Shown one piece after another: positions 1-9,404 of a DNA stretch of 64,000 bases. A model generated the notes under the pieces. It saw only the letters and a list, made by a program, of their open reading frames with translations, was not told where the DNA came from and made no database searches. The DNA comes from Pseudomonas paraeruginosa PA7. GTDB lineage: Bacteria; Pseudomonadota; Gammaproteobacteria; Pseudomonadales; Pseudomonadaceae. The stretch spans positions 3,724,001 to 3,788,000 of the forward strand of contig NC_009656.1 in assembly GCF_000017205.1 (NCBI RefSeq), written 5' to 3'. The stretch's first letter is position 1. Each line of letters opens with the position of its first letter. A program made the translations under genes and the position numbers.

Positions 1-141
1 TTGGTGAAGAGCCACGTCAACACCTGGCTGCGCCAGCACCCGCAGGTGCTCGTATTCACGTCCTGCCTGCCGCGCCACGGCGGCACCGGCTCGGTCTATG
101 TGATGCTGCGCAGGACCATGCTCGAAGGCCGCGACGAATAA
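1..141 (+). CDS. C-terminal end of an Smr-domain protein (5' truncated)
   Basis: Only the last 46 codons lie in the window, open in frame from the first base and ending in TAA. The visible residues (VKSHVNTWL, then [20 protein letters not shown]) match the end of Smr domains, where a basic helix precedes a conserved GGxGxxYV(L/M)L strand. Stand-alone Smr proteins of this type (YdaL/SmrA-like) bind or nick DNA or RNA; the exact role of this one cannot be read from the fragment. It runs in the same direction as folE2, with 77 bp between them. Confidence 0.7.
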   Translation: MVKSHVNTWLRQHPQVLVFTSCLPRHGGTGSVYVMLRRTMLEGRDE

Positions 142-218
142 CCGGCGTCCGCCGAGTCTTGCCAGCGGCCCGGCGACGTCCTACCCTCCGCGCTGGTATT
201 CGTCTGACTGGAACGCCC

Positions 219-764
219 ATGTCCCTGGAACAACACTACTCCTCGATCCTCACCCAGCTCGGCGAGGACGTTAACCGTGAAGGTCTGCTGGACACGCCCA
301 AGCGTGCCGCCAAGGCCATGAAATACCTGTGCCGCGGCTACGAACAGAGCCTGGAAGAAGTCGTCAACGGCGCCCTGTTCAGCTCCGACAACAGCGAGAT
401 GGTGCTGGTCAAGGATATCGAGCTGTATTCGCTTTGCGAGCACCACCTGCTGCCCTTCATCGGCAAGGCCCATGTGGCCTACATCCCGAACGGCAAGGTA
501 CTCGGCCTGTCGAAGGTCGCGCGGATCGTCGACATGTATGCCCGCCGCCTGCAGATCCAGGAGAACATGAGCCGGCAGATCGCCGAGGCGGTCCAGCAGG
601 TCACCGGCGCCCTCGGTGTCGCCGTGGTGATCCAGGCCCAGCACATGTGCATGATGATGCGCGGCGTGGAAAAGCAGAACTCGTCCATGGTCACCTCGGT
701 GATGCTCGGCGAATTCCGCGACAACGCCGCGACCCGCAGCGAATTCCTCAGCCTGATCCGCTGA
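219..764 (+). CDS. folE2: GTP cyclohydrolase I, type IA
   Basis: Converts GTP to 7,8-dihydroneopterin triphosphate, the entry step to folate or tetrahydropterin. The 181-aa product has the CEHHLLPF zinc-binding motif (Cys and His) about 75 residues in, and a second zinc Cys in [11 protein letters not shown]. The SVMLGEFR stretch near the C-terminus is typical of the family. The ATG at 219 is chosen because the upstream in-frame region lacks family similarity, although the Shine-Dalgarno sequence there is weak. Pseudomonas aeruginosa carries two folE copies, and this sequence is the one I recall as folE2. A strong terminator follows the stop. Confidence 0.93.
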   Translation: MSLEQHYSSILTQLGEDVNREGLLDTPKRAAKAMKYLCRGYEQSLEEVVNGALFSSDNSEMVLVKDIELYSLCEHHLLPFIGKAHVAYIPNGKVLGLSKVARIVDMYARRLQIQENMSRQIAEAVQQVTGALGVAVVIQAQHMCMMMRGVEKQNSSMVTSVMLGEFRDNAATRSEFLSLIR

Positions 765-781
765 AGCTCGCTCCGTCGATG

Positions 782-810
782 AAAAAACCGGCCCAATCGG
801 CCGGTTTTTT
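782..810. terminator. Bidirectional intrinsic terminator between folE2 and hemerythrin
   Basis: A perfect 12-bp stem (AAAAAACCGGCC at 782-793 pairing with GGCCGGTTTTTT at 799-810) closes a 5-nt loop. The A-run on one side and T-run on the other give a U-tract to transcripts from either direction, so it serves both convergent genes. Confidence 0.9.
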
Positions 811-828
811 CATTTCCATACCCGGCGC

Positions 829-1290
829 TCAACCGAAGAAGCGCTTCATCGAGCGCGACAGCCAGCCGCCCTCGCTCTTGTCCTTGACCAGTTCTGACAT
901 GCTGTGGCGCACCGCGTCGACGTAGCCGGCATCGTCGTTGCGGATGTGATTGAACAACCAGCGCGAGAGCAGGCCCTTGAGTTCGTCGCCAACATCCTCG
1001 CCGGCCTGGAAGCGCACGCGGTACTCCGAGACCCGACGAATGAACAGCTCGTGGATCTTCTTATGCGCCCGGGAGAACTGATAGCCGGCGTCCTCCATCA
1101 GGGTTTCCTCGAAGGCGAAGTGCGACAGGGTGTAGTCCACCAGTTCCTCGATCACCTCGGCGATGGCCGCGTGCTCCTTGCCCTGCTGGGCGTCATGCAG
1201 GAGATTGATCATCTCGACGATGCGTTTGTGTTGATTGTCGATGACCTGAATACCGGTATTCAGGTCATCCTGCCAGACCAGATGCGCCAT
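829..1290 (-). CDS. mhr: Bacteriohemerythrin (oxygen-binding)
   Basis: A 153-aa non-haem di-iron O2-binding protein. Visible ligands are His in [20 protein letters not shown] (His plus Glu), the second-helix His in the HKKIHELF region, and the terminal HIRNDD pair. The start is at 1290 (MAHLVWQ), with GGGGGAAG just upstream; an in-frame start 15 nt earlier is less well supported. A perfect Anr/FNR-like palindrome lies about 80 bp upstream. I recall this gene (PA1673, mhr) as reported to be Anr-regulated and to aid fitness in microoxia. Confidence 0.93.
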   Translation of the reverse strand: MAHLVWQDDLNTGIQVIDNQHKRIVEMINLLHDAQQGKEHAAIAEVIEELVDYTLSHFAFEETLMEDAGYQFSRAHKKIHELFIRRVSEYRVRFQAGEDVGDELKGLLSRWLFNHIRNDDAGYVDAVRHSMSELVKDKSEGGWLSRSMKRFFG

Positions 1291-1370
1291 GATGACTTCC
1301 CCCAAGCGAACAGCGAACGGCCTTTCCGAACGGCCTGGGGCCAGGGTATTTTTGTGACGCAGTATGGGTA

Positions 1371-1384
1371 TTGACGCCGGTCAA
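1371..1384 (-). promoter_or_regulatory. Anr/FNR-type box of the hemerythrin promoter
   Basis: TTGACGCCGGTCAA is a perfect inverted repeat fitting the Anr/Dnr consensus TTGAT-N4-ATCAA with C/G at the inner position of each arm. A -10-like TACCCT on the minus strand at 1343-1348 puts the box near -41, the usual spacing for an Anr-activated class II promoter. Confidence 0.75.
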
Positions 1385-1535
1385 GCGGGACAAGATGTTA
1401 ATGAATTTCGCATGAGTTCATTCGCCCCCCTCGCGGCGGCCTGCCCGCTCGATCCACTCGGTTTCGCGCGGCTGAACATCGACCATCGTCGCCGGAAAGC
1501 GGCGTCACCAGCGGTCCCGACAGGACAGGAAGGAA

Positions 1536-1916
1536 ATGAACCTGATCGCGCACGTGGAAATACCAGTGTCCGATTTGGAGAGGGCGATGCGTTTCTACGC
1601 CTCGGTGTTCGGAGTGGCGTTCGGCGAGGTAGCCACCCTGCACGGAAGCAGAATGGCGCATTTCCCCTTCGAGGAAGGCCGTGATGGTGCCAGCGGCGCA
1701 CTCGCCGAGGGCGACGTCTACGTGCCTACGCTACATGGGGCGATCATCTACCTGAATGTCGCGGACCTGGATGCCGTCCTTGCTCGGGCCCTCGGCGAAG
1801 GCAGCGAAATCCTCTTCCCGAAGACGCCGCTTGGCGACGGCGTGTTCATCGCCGAGATCAGGGACAGCGAAGGCAACCGTATCGCCCTGCAGAGCGCTTG
1901 CGGAGAGCGGCCGTAG
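1536..1916 (+). CDS. VOC-superfamily (glyoxalase/bleomycin-resistance fold) protein
   Basis: A 126-aa single VOC module with the two beta-alpha-beta-beta-beta halves: NLIAHVEIPVSDLERAMRFY at the start, then YLNVADLDAVLARA with the closing IAEIRDSEGNRIAL motif. Such proteins bind a divalent metal and act as lyases, dioxygenases or drug binders; the substrate cannot be told from sequence. The start has a clear AGGAAGG ribosome site. It converges on stk1 with 27 bp between stops. Confidence 0.85.
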   Translation: MNLIAHVEIPVSDLERAMRFYASVFGVAFGEVATLHGSRMAHFPFEEGRDGASGALAEGDVYVPTLHGAIIYLNVADLDAVLARALGEGSEILFPKTPLGDGVFIAEIRDSEGNRIALQSACGERP

Positions 1917-1943
1917 AGGCCATGCAAACCGAGCGCCGCCGGC

Positions 1944-2933
1944 TCAACGGGCGAAAACGCCGGCCAGCCAGGAACGCCGCGCGCCCAGCGCTTCCTGCAA
2001 TTCGCGGACGCCGATGCAGCGTCGTTCGGGGTCGAGGCTCAGGGCGGTACGCAGCGCCGGCCAGCAGCGCCGAGGCAGGTGTCCGGGCGCGCGCAACTGG
2101 CGCTCCAGCCCCTGCTCCCGGGCCTGGTTCGAGGGCAGGCGGCGGAACGGATGGCGACCGTCGGCCAGTTCGTAGAGGACGCAGGCCAGCGCATACAGGT
2201 CGGCCGCCGGCGACAGCGGCGCGCCCTCGAGCAGTTCGGGAGCGGCGTAGCCCGGAGTCCAGGCGTCGATGCGGCCCCGGCTGAGCTGCGGCAGGCCGTC
2301 CAGGATGCCTGCCTGCGCCTGGCCGAGGCCGAAGTCGAAGAGCCGCACGCCCTCCTCGCCGAGCATCACGTTGCTCGGCTTCAGGTCGCCATGCAGCACC
2401 CCTTGTTCGTGGGCATAGGCCAGAGCATCCAGCAACGGCCGGGCGATCGCGCTCAGCTCGGACCAGGGCAGGCCTTCGGGACGCTCGCAGAGCAGGCGGT
2501 CGAGCGGCAGGCCAGACATGAGTTCCATGACGATGTAGGCGCGCTGGCAGGCGGTGTCGACGTCGAAAGTGAACAGACGCACGACGCTCGGATGGCGCAA
2601 GCGCCGGGTCAGGGCGAACTCGCTATAGAGCAAGGCGCTGGCGTCGGGTGACTCGGCGACCGATTCGTTGAGCAGCTTCAGCGCTACCAGCGGCGCCGGG
2701 TCGCCGAACTGCTCATGGAGCAGGTCCCGGGCACGGTATACCGTCCCCATGCCGCCGGCGCCCAGCATCCGCTCCAGACGGTAGCGCCCGGAAAGAACGT
2801 CCGGCAGCGGACCGGGCAACACGGCCGGCAGCTCCGGCGCCGAGGCGGCCGGGGCGGCGAAGGCGAAATAGGTCAGGTTTGCGCCGCCCTCCTCCTCCGG
2901 CAGCAGCTCCAGCGACGACAGCGGTTCGTTCAT
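1944..2933 (-). CDS. stk1: H2-T6SS serine/threonine protein kinase
   Basis: A 329-aa Hanks-type kinase and the last gene of the H2-T6SS operon. The N-terminal 50 residues are non-catalytic. Visible motifs are the P-loop GAGGMG (58-63), VALK (Lys86), HGDLKPSN (catalytic Asp183, Asn188), DFG (200-202) and AAPELLEG. The Arg usual before the catalytic Asp is replaced by Gly, making it a non-RD kinase. There is no C-terminal membrane segment, unlike PpkA of H1-T6SS. It overlaps stp1 by 4 nt, so kinase and phosphatase are translationally coupled; Fha2 is the likely phospho-reader. Confidence 0.93.
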   Translation of the reverse strand: MNEPLSSLELLPEEEGGANLTYFAFAAPAASAPELPAVLPGPLPDVLSGRYRLERMLGAGGMGTVYRARDLLHEQFGDPAPLVALKLLNESVAESPDASALLYSEFALTRRLRHPSVVRLFTFDVDTACQRAYIVMELMSGLPLDRLLCERPEGLPWSELSAIARPLLDALAYAHEQGVLHGDLKPSNVMLGEEGVRLFDFGLGQAQAGILDGLPQLSRGRIDAWTPGYAAPELLEGAPLSPAADLYALACVLYELADGRHPFRRLPSNQAREQGLERQLRAPGHLPRRCWPALRTALSLDPERRCIGVRELQEALGARRSWLAGVFAR

Positions 2934-3658
2934 TGGCGGATCACCACGGCCGTCAGGTTGTCCCGCGCGGCGCCGCTCAAGGCGCCGTCGAACAGCCGCT
3001 CCACCGCCACCTGCGGCGATGCCAGGCTCAACGCGCGGCCCAGTGCATCGGCGCTCAGCTCTTCATAGAGTCCGTCGCTGCAGAGCAGGAAGACGTCACC
3101 GGGATGCACCTCCAGTTCCAGCACGTCCAGCACCAGTTGTTCGCTGGCGCCGACGGCACGGGTCAGCGCGCGCGCCGAGGGATAGGCGCGGGCCTGCTCG
3201 ATATCCATCCGCCGTTCGTCGACCAGTCGCTGCAACAGCGAGTGGTCGCGGGACAACTGGTACAACCGCTGGCCGCGCCACAGGTAGCAGCGGCTGTCGC
3301 CAACCCACACGCAGGCCGCCCGCGAACCCTCCACGACCAGCGCCACCACCGTACTACCGATGATCCTGTCACCGCGTTCGGCGCTGAGGGTGAGTTCCTC
3401 GCCCAGGCGCCGGTTGAGCCAGTGCAGGCACTGGCGCATCGCGTTCAGGCGCTCGTCGAATCCCGCTCGGGCCGGCAGTTCCGCCAGGCTGGTGACGATC
3501 ATCCGGCTGGCCAGGTCGCCGGCCTGGTGCCCGCCCATGCCATCGGCGACCGCCCAGAGCCCGCGATCCGGGCAGTCCAGGAAGGCATCCTCGTTGCGCG
3601 CGCGGACCTTGCCGCGATCCGTGCGCGCCGCGCTGCGCCAGGGCTCGGTGCGTTGCAT
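2930..3658 (-). CDS. stp1: H2-T6SS PP2C-type protein phosphatase
   Basis: A 242-aa metal-dependent Ser/Thr phosphatase that should reverse Stk1 phosphorylation. PP2C motifs appear in order: RARNEDAF, ADGMGGHQAGD (metal-binding Asp and Gly pair), LLCSDGLYEE, and the closing ARDNLTAVVI. No membrane segment. Its ATG overlaps the icmF2 stop by one base (TGATG) and its end overlaps stk1 by 4 nt, a tight three-gene translational chain. Confidence 0.94.
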   Translation of the reverse strand: MQRTEPWRSAARTDRGKVRARNEDAFLDCPDRGLWAVADGMGGHQAGDLASRMIVTSLAELPARAGFDERLNAMRQCLHWLNRRLGEELTLSAERGDRIIGSTVVALVVEGSRAACVWVGDSRCYLWRGQRLYQLSRDHSLLQRLVDERRMDIEQARAYPSARALTRAVGASEQLVLDVLELEVHPGDVFLLCSDGLYEELSADALGRALSLASPQVAVERLFDGALSGAARDNLTAVVIRQ

Positions 3659-6600
3659 CAGAGCTGCACCGGCATGCGGAAGCTGCGCAGGACCGCGAGA
3701 TCGAACGGATTCGGCGTGCGCTGGGCGAGCAGCAGGTAGTTGGCGCGCAGGCCGCCCAGGTCGGCCTTGAGCACCATCACGTCACGCCCGCTGAGGTACT
3801 CGGTCTGCATCAGGTCGAACAGCCTGAACAGCGACCAGGGCCCGGTATTGCGTTCGACTCCCACCGGTCGCCCGGCCATCCTCTCCAGCACCAGGCTGGT
3901 GCGGCCGCCGTCGGCGTCGCTGGGCCACTTGAACGACATCGGCACGATCGGGCCGTGGCGGTATTCCATGGATTGACCGTCGAAACGGAACTCGGCGCGG
4001 CTGACGCCAGGATCGAGGGTATAGGGCTCCAGGCGGAAGCGCACCTGCGGCTCGGCCGGGTTCTCGGCGAAGAAGCTCTGGCGAATCACCAGGGCCGTGC
4101 CCATCTGGTCGAGATAGACCTTGGACATCGGCAGGCTGTAGCCGTCCACGCTGCGCAGGCGGTAGCTGCCCGGGTCACCGCTGACGAAGGGCCGCATGTA
4201 GGTTTCGAAGAAGCGTTCGGCGACGCCCTGCGCCTTGAAGAACTCGCGAAAATCGCTGACCGCGACATCGCTGGCGCTGTGCGCGTTGAACGGGTAGCGC
4301 TTGTTGATCGCCTTGCTGTAGAAACCGTACAGCTCGCTCTGGTAGCGCTGGTTGAGGTACAGGTAGGCATCGCCGAGGACCAGCCGCCAGGCGTCTTCGG
4401 CCAGTACGCTGAACCATCCGCCGAGCGGTCGCGGCAGTCGCGCGGAGGCGTTGCGCAGGTTGCTCAGGGCATCGCGCTGGCCGCCCATGCGGCTCTTCGC
4501 CATGTCGAAAGCCGCCTGCTCCGGCTGGCTGGCGCGCGCCAGTCCGGCGAGTTGCAACTGCAACTCGTTGAGCGCCTGCAACAGCGGGGTGAGGTCGGCC
4601 GCCGGGCCGTTGTTATCGTCGAGCAGGCGATGCAGGGGCTCGAAGCGGCGTTGCAGGGACTTCTTCGCGGTATCCGGCAGGTTCTTCGCCAACGCGTCCC
4701 TGGCCTTGCCGGCCGCCGCAGCGGCCGCCTTGCCCAGCTTGCCGCCCTTTTCCGTGGCCTTGTCGCTAGCCTCTGCCAGCGCCTCGGCGCTCTCCGCCAG
4801 GACCGGGAAACGGGTGTTCTCACGGACCTCCAGCAACAACTGGAGGATCGGCGAGTTGGCGGCGAGCAGCCCGGAAATCTGGTCGGCACCCTCGCCGGCA
4901 TCGTTGAACGGCAGCAGGCCCAGGCGTCCGACCGCCTCGCTCCAGAAGTTCGCGTAGTCGCGGAAATACAGCTGTTCGAGTTCGACCATCAGGCGCCGCA
5001 GGTCCATGTCGCTGATCCCGCTGCCCTCGCCCAGGACCCAGTTGTCGCGAAGGATATCGTTGACCAGGCTGGCGCCCTGGACCACGAAGTACTGCTGGTA
5101 GCCCTGCTGGGTATAGAACCCCGGGATCACGTAGTCGGTGCCGACGAACAGACCGGCCTGCGGCCCCAGGTGCTGGCCGAAGCGATACTCGGGCAGGCTT
5201 CGCGCCTGTTCGCGCAGCACCCGGTAGACCACGTTGGCCAGGGACTCGCTGCGCAGCACCTGGCGTGCCTGGGCCACCAGGGTGTCGTTCAGCGGATAGC
5301 TGAACGGTTGCTCGAGCAGACGGGCGAAATGCGTGTTCAGGCCATTCTGCACGGTGCCGTTGCCGGCATAGCGCTGCGACCAGTCGGTAGCCACCCAGTC
5401 CTTGAGCCATCCGTTCTCGCGGCGCTCGCGCAGATTCAGCATCAGGTAGGCCCGCAGGCTGTTGAGCAGGCGTTCGCGATTCTGCAGATTGCCGCGGATC
5501 TGCGCTTCAAGCATCCGCGCCACACGCGGCAGCAGTTGCGTCTCCAGCTCGCGGCGATAGGCAGCGGCCAGCGGGGGGTTGACCTCGTTGCCCTGGTACA
5601 GCCCGGCGCGCTCGTGCAGCGAGACTTCCCCTTTGGGCGGAAACACGGTGGTCGCCGCATAGCTGCTATCCAGCGTCTTCAGCGCCGCCATGGCGTCATC
5701 GCGTTCGCCAAGCGCCTGGCGCTGTTGGGTCCATTGCTGCGCCAGCTCGCGCACCCGCTCCAGGCGCTCGTGGTTGGCCGAGAAACCGCCAGCCCAGAGC
5801 AGGCCGAATAGCATAAGGAGCGCCAGCGAACCGACGTACAGGGCGCGCTGGCCCCAGTGGATGCGCGTGCGTTCGCGGCGATCGAGACCTGCCAGGTTGG
5901 CCTCGGGGAAGATCACCTGGCTCAGCAGGTGATGGATGAAGCGCGAGCGCCCGTTGCGCAGGGTCGGCAGCAGGCCGCTGGCGATCCCCAGGTTGGCGCC
6001 GATGCCGGCGGTGTCCTCGTCCAGCTGCTGGGCCAGGTGCGGCGCGCTGGTCAGGTAGAAGCCGCGCAGGCGGCTGGCGCGCTGGTATCGATTGCCGGTG
6101 AAGGCGAGTTCGACGAACAGGCACAACCGCTCGCCGATCTGGCCAAGCTGGTGCGGAAAGTCGAGGATGCGACCGCGACGCAGGGTATCGCGTTCCTGGT
6201 GGATGCGCATGATCACCTGGCTGTTCAGGCGTCGCAGGAGGTCCTCGAACGCCTGGCGCAGGACCGTCACATCGGTGCCGTTCTGCTCCTTGCCGAAGCT
6301 GGTGCCCAGAACCTGGTCGCTCTCCTCGCGGCTCAACTGGTCGAAGAACTCGTCGAAGCCGAGCAACTGGTCGGCCTTGCTCAGCACCAGGTAGACCGGC
6401 AGATCGAGGTGCAGGGTCTGCTGGATTTCCTGCAGACGCGCGCGCACCTGGCGAGCCAGCGTATCCAGCGCCATCTCGTCGTCGCTGAGCAACGTCTCCA
6501 CCGGAATCGACACCATCACGCCATTCAGCGGCCGTGCGCGGCGGCGCTTGCGCAACAGGCCGAGCAGGGTCGCCCAGGCGCCCCCGTCGACCTCGCCGTC

Positions 6601-7185
6601 GGCTTGGGTCAGGTAGCGCCCGGCGGTGTCGATCAGGACGCCGTGGTCGGCGAAGTACCAGTCGCAGTAGCGCGTACCGGCGGTGTCACGGGTCAACTTG
6701 CGGTCGATCCGGTTGATCGGGAATTCCAGTCCGGAAAAGTCCAGCAGGCTGGTCTTGCCGCTTCCCTGCGGGCCGATCAGCAGGTACCAGGGCAGCTCGT
6801 TGCGCCAGCGCTCGCTGCGGCCGCGGTACAGGCTGGAGGTCTTCAGGGTGCGCAAGGCGTCCTTGAAGCGGCTGCGCAATTCCTTCTGTTCGTCTTCGAT
6901 CAGACCGTCGCGGCGCAGGCGCTCCTGGCCCTCGTCGCTGTCCTCGACGGCCTTGCGCCGCACTCCGGCGCGCCAGCTGACGAAGACCATCGCCAACCCC
7001 CAGACCAGGAACATCAGGCTGATGCTCAGCAACCGCGAGGTCGGGCTTTCCCAGAACTTGTAGTCGGCGACCGCCAGCAGCGGCCCGACGAACCACACCA
7101 GCAATGCCGCCAGGAGTACCAGCAACAGCGTCCAGACCCACGTCTTGCGCAGGAAGACGCCGACTTTCTTGAAGAAGTTTTTCAT
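3658..7185 (-). CDS. tssM2: T6SS inner-membrane complex protein TssM (IcmF2)
   Basis: A 1175-aa IcmF-family protein that with TssL and TssJ forms the trans-envelope complex anchoring the injection tail. Two N-terminal membrane helices lie near residues 15-38 and 51-71, then a cytoplasmic NTPase-like domain with Walker A GPQGSGKT at 138-145. A third membrane helix (LYVGSLALLMLFGLLW) lies near 450, followed by the long periplasmic IcmF C-terminal region. Full length for the family. It follows tssL with a 15-nt gap and an AGGGA ribosome site. Confidence 0.96.
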   Translation of the reverse strand: MKNFFKKVGVFLRKTWVWTLLLVLLAALLVWFVGPLLAVADYKFWESPTSRLLSISLMFLVWGLAMVFVSWRAGVRRKAVEDSDEGQERLRRDGLIEDEQKELRSRFKDALRTLKTSSLYRGRSERWRNELPWYLLIGPQGSGKTSLLDFSGLEFPINRIDRKLTRDTAGTRYCDWYFADHGVLIDTAGRYLTQADGEVDGGAWATLLGLLRKRRRARPLNGVMVSIPVETLLSDDEMALDTLARQVRARLQEIQQTLHLDLPVYLVLSKADQLLGFDEFFDQLSREESDQVLGTSFGKEQNGTDVTVLRQAFEDLLRRLNSQVIMRIHQERDTLRRGRILDFPHQLGQIGERLCLFVELAFTGNRYQRASRLRGFYLTSAPHLAQQLDEDTAGIGANLGIASGLLPTLRNGRSRFIHHLLSQVIFPEANLAGLDRRERTRIHWGQRALYVGSLALLMLFGLLWAGGFSANHERLERVRELAQQWTQQRQALGERDDAMAALKTLDSSYAATTVFPPKGEVSLHERAGLYQGNEVNPPLAAAYRRELETQLLPRVARMLEAQIRGNLQNRERLLNSLRAYLMLNLRERRENGWLKDWVATDWSQRYAGNGTVQNGLNTHFARLLEQPFSYPLNDTLVAQARQVLRSESLANVVYRVLREQARSLPEYRFGQHLGPQAGLFVGTDYVIPGFYTQQGYQQYFVVQGASLVNDILRDNWVLGEGSGISDMDLRRLMVELEQLYFRDYANFWSEAVGRLGLLPFNDAGEGADQISGLLAANSPILQLLLEVRENTRFPVLAESAEALAEASDKATEKGGKLGKAAAAAAGKARDALAKNLPDTAKKSLQRRFEPLHRLLDDNNGPAADLTPLLQALNELQLQLAGLARASQPEQAAFDMAKSRMGGQRDALSNLRNASARLPRPLGGWFSVLAEDAWRLVLGDAYLYLNQRYQSELYGFYSKAINKRYPFNAHSASDVAVSDFREFFKAQGVAERFFETYMRPFVSGDPGSYRLRSVDGYSLPMSKVYLDQMGTALVIRQSFFAENPAEPQVRFRLEPYTLDPGVSRAEFRFDGQSMEYRHGPIVPMSFKWPSDADGGRTSLVLERMAGRPVGVERNTGPWSLFRLFDLMQTEYLSGRDVMVLKADLGGLRANYLLLAQRTPNPFDLAVLRSFRMPVQL

Positions 7186-7200
7186 TTCGCGTCCCTGTGT

Positions 7201-8070
7201 TTACGAACCGGGCTGTCCTGCCGCCGCATCGAGCGACTGGTATGGCTGCAGCACCGTGTCGCGTTGCTCGCCGAGAACCCAGGCGAATCCCGAATACATC
7301 ACCACCAGGCAGACCAGGGTGAACAACGCCACCATCCACCAGGGCACGATCCGCACCAGGCCGCGACGCTGGTCGCTGAGCCCCTGCCAGTGCGGTGACA
7401 GTTCGCGCGGCACGTCGCCGCGCAACTGGCGGATCTGCCGGTAGAGCGCATCGGAAATACCGTCCAGGTCGAGCACGCCGCGAGCCATCACCCGGTACTT
7501 GCCCTCGAAGCCGAGGGCCAGGCAGAGGTACATCAGCTCCAGCATCGGCAGATGCTTGACCGGGTTCTTCGACAGCCGGTCAAGCAACTGGAAGAACTTC
7601 TCGCCGCCGAAGGTCTCGTTATGGAAGCTGCTCAGCAGGCTGATCTTCGACCATTCGCTTTCGTTGCCCCACGGGGTGGTCACCACCGCCTCGTCGACCA
7701 CCGTGCACAGCACGTAGCGCGCCGCCATGACCTGGCTGTTTTCCACGCCATCCTGCACGGCGCGGAATTCGAAGAGCTTCATGGCGGAGGTCAACCGCTC
7801 CTTGAGCGCCGCAAGGTTCTCCAGCACGGTGCTGTGCTTGAGTCGGACCACTTCCGAAAGCAGTTCGGAAGCCGCCGCCACCAGCGGGTTCAGGCTGACG
7901 TTGAAGGCTTCGCCCGGACGCAGGCGCGCCGCGTAGATCATCCGCTCCTCGAGCTGCTCGAAGCGCGGCGGTTCGGCGAAATCGGTCAGCGGCCCCTGGG
8001 CCGGTACCTGTCCCTGGTGATCGAGGAGGACGGTCTTCTCGTCCTCGTGGTATTCCCTTTCCTTGATCAT
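7201..8070 (-). CDS. tssL2: T6SS inner-membrane complex protein TssL (DotU2)
   Basis: A 289-aa DotU-family protein: a cytoplasmic helical domain followed by a single C-terminal membrane anchor (WWMVALFTLVCLVVMYSGFAW). Typical motifs include FGGEKFFQLLDRL and LELMYLCLALGFEGKYR. No peptidoglycan-binding (OmpA-like) extension is present, so wall anchoring must come from another protein. Located 2 nt after tssK and 15 nt before tssM. Confidence 0.96.
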   Translation of the reverse strand: MIKEREYHEDEKTVLLDHQGQVPAQGPLTDFAEPPRFEQLEERMIYAARLRPGEAFNVSLNPLVAAASELLSEVVRLKHSTVLENLAALKERLTSAMKLFEFRAVQDGVENSQVMAARYVLCTVVDEAVVTTPWGNESEWSKISLLSSFHNETFGGEKFFQLLDRLSKNPVKHLPMLELMYLCLALGFEGKYRVMARGVLDLDGISDALYRQIRQLRGDVPRELSPHWQGLSDQRRGLVRIVPWWMVALFTLVCLVVMYSGFAWVLGEQRDTVLQPYQSLDAAAGQPGS

Positions 8071-8072
8071 GT

Positions 8073-9404
8073 TCAGTTCCTGATGGCCCAGAATTTCAGC
8101 TCAAGCTCGGAGAACTCGCCGGATACGTGGAACGCGAAACCGCCGGAGCGCTCCAGTTGGGTCATGTCCTCGGCGTTGGGTTCGAGAATGAAATAGGTCT
8201 TGCTGGAGTGGAACGGGATCTGCCGCGGCGCCACCGGCAGCGGCTTGACCCGGATCCCCGGCAGGTGCAGGTTGACCAGTTGGCGAATGTGCTCGACCGC
8301 GCCCACCTTGAGATGCGCGGGCAGGCGCTGGCGCAGTTCCTCCGACTCGCAATTGGCACTGGCGGCGAGGACGAACGAGGCGCTGCCGAGCAGCTTGTGG
8401 TCGTGCAGGGGCGAGACCAGGATGCCGTACTGGCGGGCCTGGAGAGGCAGTTCGATGGCATGCTGCTCGAGCACCATCGACAGGACCTGGCGGATCGCCT
8501 CCATCAGCCTGCGGAAGCTGGCGCCCTGGTCGCTGTGCTGGTAACGGCTGTCCAGGCGCGGACGCTTGCTCTCGCTGCCGAAGGTGGCGAGGTCGCCGAG
8601 CATGGTCAGCAGCACCCGGTACAACTGCTCCGGATGCACCTGCTCCAATCCCAGGTAGTGGCGCAGCAGCAACTCGGTGCGATTGATCAGTTGCAGCATC
8701 ATGAAATCGCCGACCTCCGCGCCGCCGACCTTGCCATTGGACCGGATACGCTCGGCGATGGTGTCGCCGCGATGGCCGAGCATGCTGATCACTTCCTTCA
8801 GGCAGGACAGCAGGTAGGCGGATGCATGGGCGTGGAGGTGGCTCGGCACGAAGTCAGGGTCGAGGCTGATCACCCCGTCCGGCGTGGTGTCCAGCACCAC
8901 CGCCACCTTCAGTTTGACGTAGGCCTGGTCGCTCTGCTGCTCGCCGAGCAGCAGGCGAAAATCCGGCCGCGCACAGCTGACCTGCACCATGGAATCCTCG
9001 CCGGCGTTGGAGTCCGCCACCTCCAGGTCGTAGGCGGTATAGCGCGCCAGGACCTCGGCCTGCTCCGGCCGGCGCGCCTCGATGTGGTTGCCGGTGACCA
9101 GCGGCAGGGCCAGGTAGATCGGCACGTTCGAGGTATTGGGCGGCACGTCGAGAGCGAGCGGCTCGGTGTTGCCGCCGAGTTCGAACAGGCTGCCGTCGGG
9201 CAATACGCCGGAGGCCTGGCTGATCACCAGCTTGCCCATGTTGAGGAACTGGCGGTCCAGCTCCAGGGCGAGGAAGCCCCAGCTGTAGCTGCCCAGCAAC
9301 TGGGTCCGGGCCTTCATCTGGTTGTCGTAGTAGCGGTCGTTGTGTTGCAGGTGCTGCGGGCGCAGCAGCATGCCTTCCTGCCAGACGATCTTGTGCACGT
9401 TCAT
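8073..9404 (-). CDS. tssK2: T6SS baseplate protein TssK
   Basis: A 443-aa TssK (also called HsiJ2 here) that links the baseplate wedge to the TssJLM membrane complex. The N-terminus (VHKIVWQEGMLLRPQHLQ) is the diagnostic TssK signature, binding the TssFG wedge; the C-terminal domain contacts the membrane complex. The start overlaps the tssJ stop by 4 nt (ATGA). Confidence 0.96.
   Translation of the reverse strand: MNVHKIVWQEGMLLRPQHLQHNDRYYDNQMKARTQLLGSYSWGFLALELDRQFLNMGKLVISQASGVLPDGSLFELGGNTEPLALDVPPNTSNVPIYLALPLVTGNHIEARRPEQAEVLARYTAYDLEVADSNAGEDSMVQVSCARPDFRLLLGEQQSDQAYVKLKVAVVLDTTPDGVISLDPDFVPSHLHAHASAYLLSCLKEVISMLGHRGDTIAERIRSNGKVGGAEVGDFMMLQLINRTELLLRHYLGLEQVHPEQLYRVLLTMLGDLATFGSESKRPRLDSRYQHSDQGASFRRLMEAIRQVLSMVLEQHAIELPLQARQYGILVSPLHDHKLLGSASFVLAASANCESEELRQRLPAHLKVGAVEHIRQLVNLHLPGIRVKPLPVAPRQIPFHSSKTYFILEPNAEDMTQLERSGGFAFHVSGEFSELELKFWAIRN

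Noticed and set aside
4086..5410. Long antisense open frames over tssM and other GC-rich genes
   Set aside because: Typical shadows of high third-position GC; low-complexity Arg/Ala/Gly residues and no ribosome sites.
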